Assembly: GCA_963788225.1 (NCBI GenBank)
Contig: CAWBGI010000001.1
Coordinates: forward strand, 124,001 to 188,000
Source of the DNA: Sulfotelmatobacter sp963788225
Lineage (GTDB): Bacteria; Acidobacteriota; Terriglobia; Terriglobales; Acidobacteriaceae
Length of the DNA: 64,000 nucleotides
Reading direction: 5' to 3'
Position 1 is the first letter of the stretch; each line of letters starts with the position of its first letter. This document shows, piece by piece, positions 33,286 through 42,079 of this stretch. The notes under the pieces were generated by a model. That model was given only the letters and a program-made list of their open reading frames with translations, had not been told where the DNA came from and did not search any database. The translations under genes and the position numbers were made by a program.

Positions 33286-33728
33286 TATTCCCCGGTTCGG
33301 TTTCCTCGTACGAGTAGTGAACAGGCTATCTTCCTGGCAAAGCCCCGTTTACACAGATGAGGAGGCTTTCCAACAAGTTGCCTGTTGAAACGCTTCTTAG
33401 TTCTTATCGAATTTCTCAGCAGCAGGCCTGTCCGCCCCCACAGGCGGAATCAAACTTGCACACCCCTGCGCCCGGAAGCACAGGCTGCAACTAAAATTGT
33501 ACCCCTTTCGCTACCCTTTAACGAAGTGTATTTCAAGTTTCCATAGGGAATGTCCCTCTTGGTGGCGATGCCGGGTACACGGAGGAATCGGTCATATATG
33601 CCTTCGTGTACCTTCGTGTCCTTAGTGGTTGATGAATTTAGGACGCTTCCTCGGCTCTGACCGCATAGACGTTCTCGCTACCTCTCCCTATAATGAAAAG
33701 ATTCAATCATTTGGGAGAATCCAACCGG
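33286..33728. other. long divergent intergenic region between tonB-like gene and ileS
   Basis: No gene is supported here. Visible elements are a hairpin TCCGCC-CCCACA-GGCGGA (33431-33448); the quasi-periodic repeat CCTTCGTGTACCTTCGTGTC then CTTAGTGGTT (33601-33630); and a perfect -10 box TATAAT at 33689-33694 with a weak -35 (TAGACG, 33666-33671). I see no T-box leader for ileS (no conserved AGGGTGG-type antiterminator string). Confidence 0.5.
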
Positions 33729-36590
33729 GTGCCGCTCGAACTGAAAGCCACCATTAATCTGCCTAAAACCGCCTTCCCCATGAAGGCCAACCTGCCTCAG
33801 AACGAGCCCAAAATACTGGCCCGCTGGGAGCAGACGCAGATCTACGAGCGCCTTCGCGAAGCCCGCAAAGGCTCGCCTCCTTACATTCTGCATGATGGCC
33901 CGCCCTACACCAGCGGCCCCATCCACATGGGTACGGCGTTCAACAAATGCCTTAAGGACTTCATCGTCAAGTCGAAAACCATGGCGGGATACGACGCCCC
34001 TTACGTGCCCGGCTGGGACTGCCATGGCCTGCCCATCGAGATCAAAGTGGACAAAGAACTCGGCGGCAAGAAGCTGCAGATGCGTCCTCTCGACGTTCGT
34101 GCCGAGTGCCGCAAGTACGCCCAAAAGTTTCTCGACCTGCAGCGCCAGCAGTTCAAACGCATCGGCGTTTTCGGCCGCTTCGACCGCCCTTACGCCACGA
34201 TGAATCCGCAGTATGAGTCGGTCGTGCTCTCGACGTTCTTCTCGTTTTACGAGAACGGCTTCGTCTACAAAGGCCTGCGCGCCGTCTACTGGTGCATGCA
34301 CGACGAGACTGCGCTCGCGGAGGCGGAGGTCGAATACGAGAACCACACCAGCCCCACCGTGTGGGTGAAGTACGGATTGCTCGATGATCCCGCGAAAATC
34401 GATGCGGCTCTCGCGGGCCCACTCGGAAAAAAGAAAGTTTCAACCATCATCTGGACCACCACTCCCTGGACGCTGCCCGCATCCATGGCGGTGGCTTTTC
34501 ATCCGGATGAAGAATATGTCGCTCTGGAATCCGGCGGCGAAGTTTACATTGTCGCCGCGAAGCTCGCGAAAGATGTCGCGGAGAAATGTAATCTTGCCGA
34601 TCCCCATGAGCTAGCGCATTTTCCCGGCCGCAAGCTCGAACATCTGAACTTCCAGCACCCGTTCCTCGACCGCAAAATCCTCGGCGTGCTGGCGGACTAC
34701 GTCACCATGGACACCGGCACCGGCGTGGTCCACACCGCGCCGTCGCATGGCGCAGAAGACTTTATCACCGGCGTGAAGTACGGCCTGGATGCCACCAGCA
34801 ACGTCGACGAAAAAGGCATCCTGCGCAACGGCCTGCCGGAATACACCGGCAAGCGCGTCTGGGATGCGAACCAGCCGATCATCGACTTGCTCAGGAGCCG
34901 CGGCGCGCTTCTGCACGCGGAGAAGACCGAGCATTCCTACCCGCACTGCTGGCGCTGCCACAATCCCGTGATCTTTCGCGCCACCGAGCAGTGGTTCATC
35001 TCGATGGAAACGACGATGCCCGGCGGCAGAGGGAAAGACGACACTCTGCGCACTCGCACGCTGGAAGAAATCAAACCGCCGAAGGTGACGTGGGACCCGG
35101 CCTGGGGTTACGAACGGTTGAAGAACATGATCGAGACCCGCCCCGACTGGTGCATCTCGAGGCAGCGGGTGTGGGGCGTCCCTATCGCCGTCTTTCTCTG
35201 CGAGAGTTGCGGCAAGCCGCTCAACGACAAGGCCGTCAATCGGAAAGTCGTTGAACTGTTCGCGCGCTCCGGCGCCGATGCCTGGTTTACATCCGAGTCA
35301 GACACAATTCTTCCGGCTGATACGAAATGCCCGCACTGCGGCAACTCGAAGTTCGAGAAGGAAACCGACATCTTCGACGTCTGGCTGGAATCCGGCGCAA
35401 GCTATCTCGCGCTCATTGCCGACGAACCCACCTATCCCTGGCCGTCCGATCTCTATCTCGAAGGCGGCGATCAATACCGCGGCTGGTTCCAGTCGTCGCT
35501 GCTGTGCGCCATGGGCACGCACGGCACGCCGCCCTACAAAGGTGTAGTCACACCGGGATGGACCCTCGACGAAAAAGGTCAGGCCATGTCGAAGTCCCGC
35601 GGCAACGACGTGGACCCGGTTGACATCGCAAATCGTTTCGGCGCAGAAGTCGTGCGTCTCTGGGTCGCCTCCGTCGACTTCCGCGAAGACGTGGTTGGCT
35701 CCGAGCAGTTGATGCAGCGCGTCGCGGAAAATTACCGCAAAATCCGCAACACCTTCCGCTACATCCTAGGAAATCTCGGAGACTTCGATCCGCCGGTTGA
35801 CGCAGTTCCTTTCGAGAACATGGAAGTCCTGGACCGGTACATGCTGTGCCAGACTCAGGCCTTTGCCGCTGATGTTCGCAGCTGGTACGACGAGTTCGCC
35901 TTCCACAAGATTTATCACCGTCTGAATCACTTCTGCATCGTCGACCTGAGCGCCTTTTACTTCGACGTACTCAAAGATCGGCTGTACATCTCTGCGCCCA
36001 GATCGCACAAACGCCGCAGCGCGCAGACCGCGATCTGGCGCATCGGAGAAGCTCTGGTTCGTCTGCTCGCCCCCATCATGAGCTTTACTGCGGAAGAGGT
36101 CTGGGATTATTTACCGAAGACCGCAGAGCGGAGCGAAAGCGTGCACCTCGCGTTGTTCCCCTCCACGGGGGAGATTCTGTGCGCCTCATGCGATACTGCC
36201 ATATTGTGCGATGAGAACAGCAGCCAGGATTGGACGACGCTCCGTTCCGTGCGCGACGAGGTTCTCAAGGCTCTGGAAGAAGCCCGCAACAACAAACTGA
36301 TCGGGACCGGTCTCGAAGCCCAGGTTCTTCTATTGGCTGCAGACCCGGTTTATGCCGTGCTTAAGAAATACGAGACACAACTGCGCTACCTTTTTATCGT
36401 CTCCGCGGTGACGCTCACCCAGGCCTCCGGCAACGGCACAGGCAGCGTCCACGTCGAAGTGAAAAAAGCCGATGGCGCCAAGTGCGAGCGTTGCTGGAAT
36501 TATTCAACCCACGTCGGCGAGGACAAAACGTACCCCACGGTCTGCGAGCGCTGCAGCGCAGTGCTGAAGGAACTGGAATCTGCCCAATAG
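33729..36590 (+). CDS. ileS: isoleucyl-tRNA synthetase
   Basis: A class I synthetase of about 953 residues that charges tRNA-Ile. The HIGH box appears as GPIHMGTAFNK and the KMSKS box as GQAMSKSRGNDV. The editing-domain motif WTTTPWTLPASMAVAFHPD and the zinc finger at the C-terminus (CERCWNYSTHVGEDKTYPTVCERC, split by 13-18 residues) are intact. I prefer GTG 33729: GGGAGA lies 10 bases upstream, and the family normally starts shortly before LNLPKT-FPM. An ATG at 33693 overlaps a perfect TATAAT and would add 12 unlikely residues. A CuA protein gene follows 12 bases later. Confidence 0.93.
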   Translation: MPLELKATINLPKTAFPMKANLPQNEPKILARWEQTQIYERLREARKGSPPYILHDGPPYTSGPIHMGTAFNKCLKDFIVKSKTMAGYDAPYVPGWDCHGLPIEIKVDKELGGKKLQMRPLDVRAECRKYAQKFLDLQRQQFKRIGVFGRFDRPYATMNPQYESVVLSTFFSFYENGFVYKGLRAVYWCMHDETALAEAEVEYENHTSPTVWVKYGLLDDPAKIDAALAGPLGKKKVSTIIWTTTPWTLPASMAVAFHPDEEYVALESGGEVYIVAAKLAKDVAEKCNLADPHELAHFPGRKLEHLNFQHPFLDRKILGVLADYVTMDTGTGVVHTAPSHGAEDFITGVKYGLDATSNVDEKGILRNGLPEYTGKRVWDANQPIIDLLRSRGALLHAEKTEHSYPHCWRCHNPVIFRATEQWFISMETTMPGGRGKDDTLRTRTLEEIKPPKVTWDPAWGYERLKNMIETRPDWCISRQRVWGVPIAVFLCESCGKPLNDKAVNRKVVELFARSGADAWFTSESDTILPADTKCPHCGNSKFEKETDIFDVWLESGASYLALIADEPTYPWPSDLYLEGGDQYRGWFQSSLLCAMGTHGTPPYKGVVTPGWTLDEKGQAMSKSRGNDVDPVDIANRFGAEVVRLWVASVDFREDVVGSEQLMQRVAENYRKIRNTFRYILGNLGDFDPPVDAVPFENMEVLDRYMLCQTQAFAADVRSWYDEFAFHKIYHRLNHFCIVDLSAFYFDVLKDRLYISAPRSHKRRSAQTAIWRIGEALVRLLAPIMSFTAEEVWDYLPKTAERSESVHLALFPSTGEILCASCDTAILCDENSSQDWTTLRSVRDEVLKALEEARNNKLIGTGLEAQVLLLAADPVYAVLKKYETQLRYLFIVSAVTLTQASGNGTGSVHVEVKKADGAKCERCWNYSTHVGEDKTYPTVCERCSAVLKELESAQ

Positions 36591-36602
36591 ATCGAGCGAC
36601 CT

Positions 36603-37124
36603 TTGAACTGGCGCAAGCTAAGAACGTTCTTGCTCACGTTGTTGGTTCTGTGCCTGATCCCTGCCACGCGCTACTATCAGGTCGACGTTCCGCTTATGCA
36701 TTTCCTGAAGGGCTCTCATGTCGACCCCTTGTCGCTTCACCTCTCGGGAGAGTTCGTCGAGAACAATCTGGGAACCGAGCAAAATCCGGATGGTTCTGTC
36801 ACCGTGCGCATGATCGCGCAGCAATATCTGTTCATTCCGCACTGCATTTCTGTTCCCGCCGGAGTTCCGGTTCATCTGCGCATCACCAGCGCCGACGCTG
36901 TTCACTCGCTCACCTTCGATGGTACTGACTACGCCGTGAAGGTTCTGCCGGGCACAATCAGCGAGGCGAACCTTCAGTTCGCGCGCGCCGGCGATTACAA
37001 AACGACCTGCCGCGAATTTTGCGGCGCGGGACATTACGCCATGCGATCCGAATTGAAAGTCGTGCCCCGCGAACAGTTCCCTGCCTTGCAACCGGGAGAA
37101 AGGGGAACCTGTGCAGCCCAATAA
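36603..37124 (+). CDS. orphan CuA protein (ba3-type oxidase subunit II-like)
   Basis: A 173-residue protein with one N-terminal membrane helix (FLLTLLVLCLIPATRYY) and a periplasmic cupredoxin domain. It carries a complete CuA site: His in ADAVHSLTFDG and CREFCGAGHYAM. Single-helix subunits II are typical of ba3-type oxidases, but no subunit I gene is nearby. The next gene encodes a diheme cytochrome c. The start appears to be TTG 36603, 12 bases after ileS, so it may be cotranscribed with it. It could be an electron shuttle, a CuA partner for a remote oxidase, or a relic. Confidence 0.8.
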   Translation: MNWRKLRTFLLTLLVLCLIPATRYYQVDVPLMHFLKGSHVDPLSLHLSGEFVENNLGTEQNPDGSVTVRMIAQQYLFIPHCISVPAGVPVHLRITSADAVHSLTFDGTDYAVKVLPGTISEANLQFARAGDYKTTCREFCGAGHYAMRSELKVVPREQFPALQPGERGTCAAQ

Positions 37125-37881
37125 CGTACACTTTCCTCGAGGCCTCACCGCCGCCGCAACTCTGGGGCTGACTATTCTGGTTACCCTGGCCGCGAGCGCG
37201 TTGTTGCTGCAAGCAGGCGACAATCCTCCCGATCGCATTCCCTCCTACGTAGCGTGGACGCCGGAGACAATAGCAGCAGCCTCCGCCGGAGACGCCTTCC
37301 GCGGATTGCTGTTGGCCAAGCGATGCGGCCACTGCCACGGAGACGAAGGCTTCAGCGACAGAGCGTCAACTCCCAACCTTGCCGGCCTCAACAAACTAGC
37401 AATCTGGAAACAACTGGAAGATTTCCGAACTCACAAACGGCTGTCGCACACGATGGACCCGATCGCTGCCTCGCTTTCGCCGCGCGATGAAGCGGATGTG
37501 GTCGCCTATTACGCGAAGCTGCCCATCTTCACCGATCCCCAGGACAACCGAGCCTTCCCGCAGTCCCGGCCCGATCCCGCACGTGCCGCAATCGCAATCC
37601 ATCTGGTTTCGTTCGGAGACGGCGAGCGCGGCATTCCGCCCTGCCAGGCTTGCCACGGTCCGGTCGCCTATCGCCCTGGAGCGCCGTCGCTCAGGACCCA
37701 GAATTCCGGCTATGTTCTGAATCAGCTCGAAGCATTCGCGAACCGGACGCGCGCCAACGACATCAACGAGTCAATGCGCACCATCGCCGCGCTGCTAACG
37801 GAAGAAGAGAGACAAGCCCTGGCAGAATATTACGGTGCGGGGTTAGGGCTTGAGCCGGGAAGTTCAAGCGGGCCTAAATAA
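37111..37881 (+). CDS. diheme cytochrome c (c4-like)
   Basis: A 256-residue exported or membrane-anchored cytochrome with an N-terminal hydrophobic segment (LGLTILVTLAASALLLQAG). It has two CXXCH heme sites, KRCGHCHGDEG (about residue 73) and PCQACHGPVAYRPG (about 177), each followed by c4-type text such as TPNLAGLNKLAIWKQLEDF and APSLRTQNSGYVLNQLEAF. A distal Met ligand is visible in the second domain (NESMRTIAALL) and probably in the first (SHTMDPIAASLS). The start is GTG 37111 with AAAGGGGA upstream; it overlaps the CuA gene by 14 bases. The pair is probably one electron-transfer module. Confidence 0.87.
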   Translation: MQPNNVHFPRGLTAAATLGLTILVTLAASALLLQAGDNPPDRIPSYVAWTPETIAAASAGDAFRGLLLAKRCGHCHGDEGFSDRASTPNLAGLNKLAIWKQLEDFRTHKRLSHTMDPIAASLSPRDEADVVAYYAKLPIFTDPQDNRAFPQSRPDPARAAIAIHLVSFGDGERGIPPCQACHGPVAYRPGAPSLRTQNSGYVLNQLEAFANRTRANDINESMRTIAALLTEEERQALAEYYGAGLGLEPGSSSGPK

Positions 37882-37882
37882 A

Positions 37883-38051
37883 TCGGGCTTCGGGCTTCGG
37901 CCCTCGGGCTTCAGCGAAACCTTTCGTGATTTTTGCCATTCCGAACCGCGCCGAAGGCACGGTGAGGAACCTGCCCTGAGCCTGCCGAAGGGAACCTGCT
38001 TTCGTTTCTGGCTCCGCGAACTGAAGCCCGAAGCCCGACAGCCGAAGCCCG
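37883..38051. repeat. GGCTTCGG inverted-repeat element, copy 2
   Basis: The left arm CGGGCTTCGGGCTTCGGCCC then TCGGGCTTCAG (37884-37914) is complementary to the right arm CTGAAGCCCGAAGCCCGACA then GCCGAAGCCCG (38021-38051). Between the arms lies CCCTGAGCCTGCCGAAGGG (about 37975-37993), itself a known style of dispersed intergenic string. It separates the convergent cytochrome and korB genes and may terminate both. Confidence 0.7.
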
Positions 38052-38053
38052 CT

Positions 38054-39094
38054 TTACCGCAACTCTTCCATCGCCGCATCCAGCGCTTCCCTGCCCGGCC
38101 GCGTTAGCGATTCCGGCAAAGTGGCCAGCGGCTCATCCACCATGTTCAGCATATCGAGGAAGCTGGGCGCTTTGGTGTTCACGTAAAACAATCCCGTAAG
38201 CACCTCGCCTTTGTCATGCGCTTCGGTCAGCCGCGTGATGGCCTGAATCCGGTTGGTCGGATCATAGTCTTCTTCCAGCTTCCGCAAGCGCAAGCTGGAG
38301 CCATCGTGCATGGTTACGTTAGCTGTGGTCCCCGGATCGTACTCCACGTCAATCTCCTCGAAGTGGGGCACGAAGCTGATCTCCTGCAAGACCTCGTCAT
38401 GATCCTTCACATACTTGTAAGACTTGGTCGAGCCCTCGTGATCGTTGAAGGTCACGCAAGGCGAAACCACATCGAGCATCACCGTGCCGTGGTGCGCGAT
38501 GGCAGCTTTCAACATGGTGCTCAACTGGCGCTTATCGCCGGAGAACGATCGACCAACAAACGTCGCGCCCAGCTCAATGGCCAGACCGCAAGTATCAATC
38601 GGAGGCAGATCGTTAATCACGCCCGATTTCAGCTTCGACCCAAGATCGGCAGTCGCCGAAAACTGGCCCTTGGTCAGCCCGTACACACCGTTGTCTTCGA
38701 TGATGTAGATGACGGGCAGATTGCGCCGCATAAGGTGAACAAACTGGCCGATACCAATCGAGGCGGTGTCGCCGTCGCCACTCACGCCCAGAGCGACCAG
38801 GTTGCGGTTGGCCAGCATAGCGCCCGTAGCCACTGACGGCATGCGCCCATGCACCGAGTTGAAGCTGTGGGAACGGTTCATAAAATAAGCGGGACTCTTT
38901 GACGAGCACCCGATTCCACTCAGCTTGATGACGCGTTCCGGCTGCACGCCCATGTCATACATGGCTTCGATGATTCGCTCGGAAATAGCGTTGTGGCCGC
39001 AGCCGGCGCACAGTGTGGTCTTGCCGCCTTTGTAGTCGATAACACTCAGGCCGATGCGATTCGTTTTTGGTTCAGCAGCAGGCGTAGTCGCCAT
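38054..39094 (-). CDS. korB: 2-oxoglutarate (2-oxoacid):ferredoxin oxidoreductase, beta subunit
   Basis: A 346-residue thiamine-diphosphate subunit that oxidatively decarboxylates a 2-oxoacid with ferredoxin as acceptor. The TPP/Mg site is visible as GVSGDGDTASIGIGQFVHL...IEDNGVYGLTKGQ (GDG...N spacing). Cys residues near the start (TLCAGCGH) and IGCSSKSPAYFMN may bind an Fe-S cluster and TPP, as in the family. Its ATG overlaps the korA stop (TAATG), so the two are translationally coupled. Its substrate is assumed to be 2-oxoglutarate from the overall KorAB pattern. Confidence 0.9.
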   Translation of the reverse strand: MATTPAAEPKTNRIGLSVIDYKGGKTTLCAGCGHNAISERIIEAMYDMGVQPERVIKLSGIGCSSKSPAYFMNRSHSFNSVHGRMPSVATGAMLANRNLVALGVSGDGDTASIGIGQFVHLMRRNLPVIYIIEDNGVYGLTKGQFSATADLGSKLKSGVINDLPPIDTCGLAIELGATFVGRSFSGDKRQLSTMLKAAIAHHGTVMLDVVSPCVTFNDHEGSTKSYKYVKDHDEVLQEISFVPHFEEIDVEYDPGTTANVTMHDGSSLRLRKLEEDYDPTNRIQAITRLTEAHDKGEVLTGLFYVNTKAPSFLDMLNMVDEPLATLPESLTRPGREALDAAMEELR

Positions 39095-40932
39095 TACTTG
39101 CCCTCCATGGTGCTCAATTCGTCGGTGACGGAGCGCGCATCGAGCGGCAGCCCGTCGAGATGGGCGATGCTGCGCAGGCGCGTGGTTAATTCAGGCTTCA
39201 GATCCAGCTTGAGCAGGCTGAGCATCTGCGCGTCTCGGTTCTGCTCGACCACATAGATGCGATCATGCTGCTCGACAAACTCATGCACTTCGCGCGTAAA
39301 CGGATAAGCCCGCAGCCGCAGATAATCGGTTTCAATCGCGTACTCGTTGCGCAACTGGTCGCGGCTCTCGATGAGTCCCCAATGCGACGTGCCGTAGGCG
39401 ATGATCCCGATCTTCGCTTTGTCGCCCCTGAACATCTCCGGCCGCGGCACAAACGAGCGCGCCGTCTCGAACTTGCGGTTGAGCCGCTCCATGTTGTCTT
39501 CGTAATCGTCGGGCCGTTCGCTGTACCCGGAGGAATCGTTGTGCCCGCTGCCGCGCGTGAAATACGCGGCCGCAGGATGGTCCGTTCCCGGTAGCGTGCG
39601 GTATCCCACGCCGTCGCCATCCAGATCCTTGTAGCGCGCAAATCTGCCCAGCTTCGTCAAATCTTCCTTGCTGAGAACCTTCCCACGTTTGATTGGCGTA
39701 GTCGGATACTCAAACGGATCCGACATCCAGTTGTTCATACCCAAATCCAGATCGGACATGACAAAGACCAGCGTCTGGAACTGCTCCGCCAGATTAAATG
39801 CCTCCGACGCCATGCCGAAGCACTCCGTCACTGAGCACGGAATCAGCATGATGTGTTTGGTATCGCCATGCGAAAGAAACGCAGTAGAAAGAATGTCGCC
39901 CTGCGAAGTGCGCGTAGGCAAGCCGGTTGAAGGCCCCACGCGCTGAATATCCCAGATCACGCCCGGCACTTCGGCGTAATAAGCCAGGCCGGTAAACTCG
40001 GACATGAGCGAAATGCCTGGACCCGCGGTCGCCGTCATGCTGCGCGCTCCCGCCCAACCCGCGCCAATCACCATGCCGATCGCGGCGAGTTCATCCTCGG
40101 CCTGCACAATGGCAAACGTCGCCTTCCCATCGGGACCGATGCGGTAGTCCTTCATGTATTCGATCATCGTCTCCACCAGCGAAGACGACGGCGTGATCGG
40201 ATACCAAGTCACGACAGTGCATCCGGCGAACACGCAACCGAGAGCCGCTGCCGAATTGCCGTCGATAATAATCTTGCCCGCCGTCTTGTCCATGCGCTCG
40301 ATGTAGAACGCTCCGCGCTTCTGCAGGCTGGCCTTCGCATAGTCGAATCCCGCCCGCACCGCAGCCAGATTCAGATTGGCCGCCTTTACTTTCTTCGCAA
40401 ACTGTTTGCGGATCGCCTTCTCCACCTCGTCCATCTCGATTTCGAGAAGCTGAGCGACCACGCCCACGTACACCATGTTTTTGACCAGCTTGCGCAGCTT
40501 CGCCTCCGGGCAAACCGCCGCAACCAGTTTGTCGTACGGAACCGAATAAAAAACCAGGTCATTGCGCAGCTTGTCCAGAGCGAGCGGTTCGTCGTAAAGC
40601 ACGGAAGCGCCCGCCGCCAGCGACATCACGTCGTCCTGCGCGGTTTCGGCGTTCATCGCAACCAGGAAATCGATTTCCTTCTTGCGCCCGATGTAGCCAT
40701 CCTTGTTGGCGCGAATCGTGTACCAGGTCGGCAATCCGGCAATGTTCGATGGAAATAAATTCTTGCCCGAGACCGGCACGCCCATCTGAAAAATGGCGCG
40801 CAGCAAAACCGTATTCGAACTTTGCGAGCCTGAGCCATTCACCGTGGCAACCTGAATGCTCATGTCGTTAACAATGCGCTTGCGTCCCAGTTGCCCACCC
40901 GTACCCTGGGGCGCAATATCCGTAGTGGCCAT
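39094..40932 (-). CDS. korA: 2-oxoglutarate (2-oxoacid):ferredoxin oxidoreductase, fused gamma-alpha subunit
   Basis: A 612-residue fusion. The gamma domain is N-terminal (about residues 30-200; VNGSGSQSSNTVLLRAIFQ, LPTWYTIRANKDGYIGR), followed by the alpha pyrimidine-binding domain (VVTWYPITPSSSLVETM, QAEDELAAIGMVIGAGWAGA, TATAGPGISLMSEFTG). This is the normal KorA layout. ATG 40932 has GGAAGG 8 bases upstream. It forms a two-gene operon with korB. The enzyme provides low-potential electrons, or the 2-oxoglutarate step of a reductive or ferredoxin-linked TCA cycle. Confidence 0.9.
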   Translation of the reverse strand: MATTDIAPQGTGGQLGRKRIVNDMSIQVATVNGSGSQSSNTVLLRAIFQMGVPVSGKNLFPSNIAGLPTWYTIRANKDGYIGRKKEIDFLVAMNAETAQDDVMSLAAGASVLYDEPLALDKLRNDLVFYSVPYDKLVAAVCPEAKLRKLVKNMVYVGVVAQLLEIEMDEVEKAIRKQFAKKVKAANLNLAAVRAGFDYAKASLQKRGAFYIERMDKTAGKIIIDGNSAAALGCVFAGCTVVTWYPITPSSSLVETMIEYMKDYRIGPDGKATFAIVQAEDELAAIGMVIGAGWAGARSMTATAGPGISLMSEFTGLAYYAEVPGVIWDIQRVGPSTGLPTRTSQGDILSTAFLSHGDTKHIMLIPCSVTECFGMASEAFNLAEQFQTLVFVMSDLDLGMNNWMSDPFEYPTTPIKRGKVLSKEDLTKLGRFARYKDLDGDGVGYRTLPGTDHPAAAYFTRGSGHNDSSGYSERPDDYEDNMERLNRKFETARSFVPRPEMFRGDKAKIGIIAYGTSHWGLIESRDQLRNEYAIETDYLRLRAYPFTREVHEFVEQHDRIYVVEQNRDAQMLSLLKLDLKPELTTRLRSIAHLDGLPLDARSVTDELSTMEGK

Positions 40933-41106
40933 CCCTACACCTTCCTTTGATTAAGAGGCGGAGCAATACCCGCCCAAACTTCCGCTAGAGAGGAATAATT
41001 AATTATACGGCTGCGAACTTGCCTCGGCACGCCAAAATGCCCGCCCGAGGCCGGGAGGAACCTATTTGGGAACGAGAGACTGAAAGAAAGGATCACTCTG
41101 GACTCA

Positions 41107-42063
41107 CTACTCGATCTTAAAGAACTGGGCCATGTTGCGGAACTTATTATATCGTGACACGAGCAATTCTGACGCCGGAAGTTTCTTCAGTTCCGAGAAG
41201 TGCTTCTGCAGGCTGACATCAAGCAAGTTCGCAGCCGCTTCGTAATCCCTGTGCGCTCCGCCTTCGGGCTCGGGGACGATATCGTCGATGCACCCCAGTT
41301 CGCTCAGATCCGTGGCGGTAATGCGCATGGCCTCCGCCGCCAGCTCCTTCTTGGTCGCGTCCCGCCACATGATCGCGGCACAACCTTCCGGAGAAATCAC
41401 CGAGTAAACCGAGTTCTCCATCATCAGCACGCGATCGGCCACCGCAATCGCCAATGCGCCGCCGCTGCCCCCAACCCCAATCACAGTCGCAATGATGGGC
41501 ACTTCCAGCCGCGCCATCTCGCGCAGGTTGTGTGCAATGGCTTCGGCCTGCCCGCGTTCCTCGGCGTGAATTCCAGGGTAGGCGCCGTCCGTATCCACCA
41601 AAGTGAAGATCGGCCGCCGAAATTTCTCGGCGACTTGCATGATACGCATCGCCTTCCGATAACCCTCCGGGTGCGGCGTGCCAAAATTGCGGTGCACGCG
41701 CTGCTTCATGTCGCGCCCCTTCTGGGTGCCGACCACGAGAATTTCTTCGCCATGAAAACGGGCCATCCCGCAGATGATCGCGGCGTCATCCCCGAAACCA
41801 CGGTCTCCATGAATCTCGCTGAAATCCGTGAAGACGCGCTCGATGTAGTCAAGCGTCTGCGGACGCTGCGGATGGCGCGCGAGTTCCGTCTTCTGCCAGG
41901 CCGTCTGCAATCCCTTCATTTGTTCGCGCAGGATATGAATGCGCTCGTGCAGTTTCGTGAGTTGGCGCTGAGTGTCTTCGCTTTGTCCTGCGCCGGCCTC
42001 GATGAGCGCGACTTGACGCTCAATCTGTTCCAACTCCTGCTGCGCTTTTTGGCTGGCTCTCAT
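41107..42063 (-). CDS. accA: acetyl-CoA carboxylase carboxyltransferase, alpha subunit
   Basis: AccA transfers CO2 from carboxybiotin to acetyl-CoA, the committed step of fatty-acid synthesis. It has 318 residues, the usual length. Typical motifs are RPQTLDYIERVFTDFSEIHG, GDDAAIICGMARFHG, PIFTLVDTDGAYPGIHAEER and IGVGGSGGALAIAVADRVLM (oxyanion glycine pairs). The partner accD is not in this window. It lies 16 bases downstream of dnaE on the same strand, the same dnaE-accA order as in E. coli. Confidence 0.95.
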   Translation of the reverse strand: MRASQKAQQELEQIERQVALIEAGAGQSEDTQRQLTKLHERIHILREQMKGLQTAWQKTELARHPQRPQTLDYIERVFTDFSEIHGDRGFGDDAAIICGMARFHGEEILVVGTQKGRDMKQRVHRNFGTPHPEGYRKAMRIMQVAEKFRRPIFTLVDTDGAYPGIHAEERGQAEAIAHNLREMARLEVPIIATVIGVGGSGGALAIAVADRVLMMENSVYSVISPEGCAAIMWRDATKKELAAEAMRITATDLSELGCIDDIVPEPEGGAHRDYEAAANLLDVSLQKHFSELKKLPASELLVSRYNKFRNMAQFFKIE

Positions 42064-42079
42064 AGGAAGTTTTGCGCGT

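Noticed and set aside
33286..33728. possible T-box riboswitch upstream of ileS
   Set aside because: I see no specifier-loop/antiterminator pattern or terminator with T-run before the start; only repeats and a -10 box.
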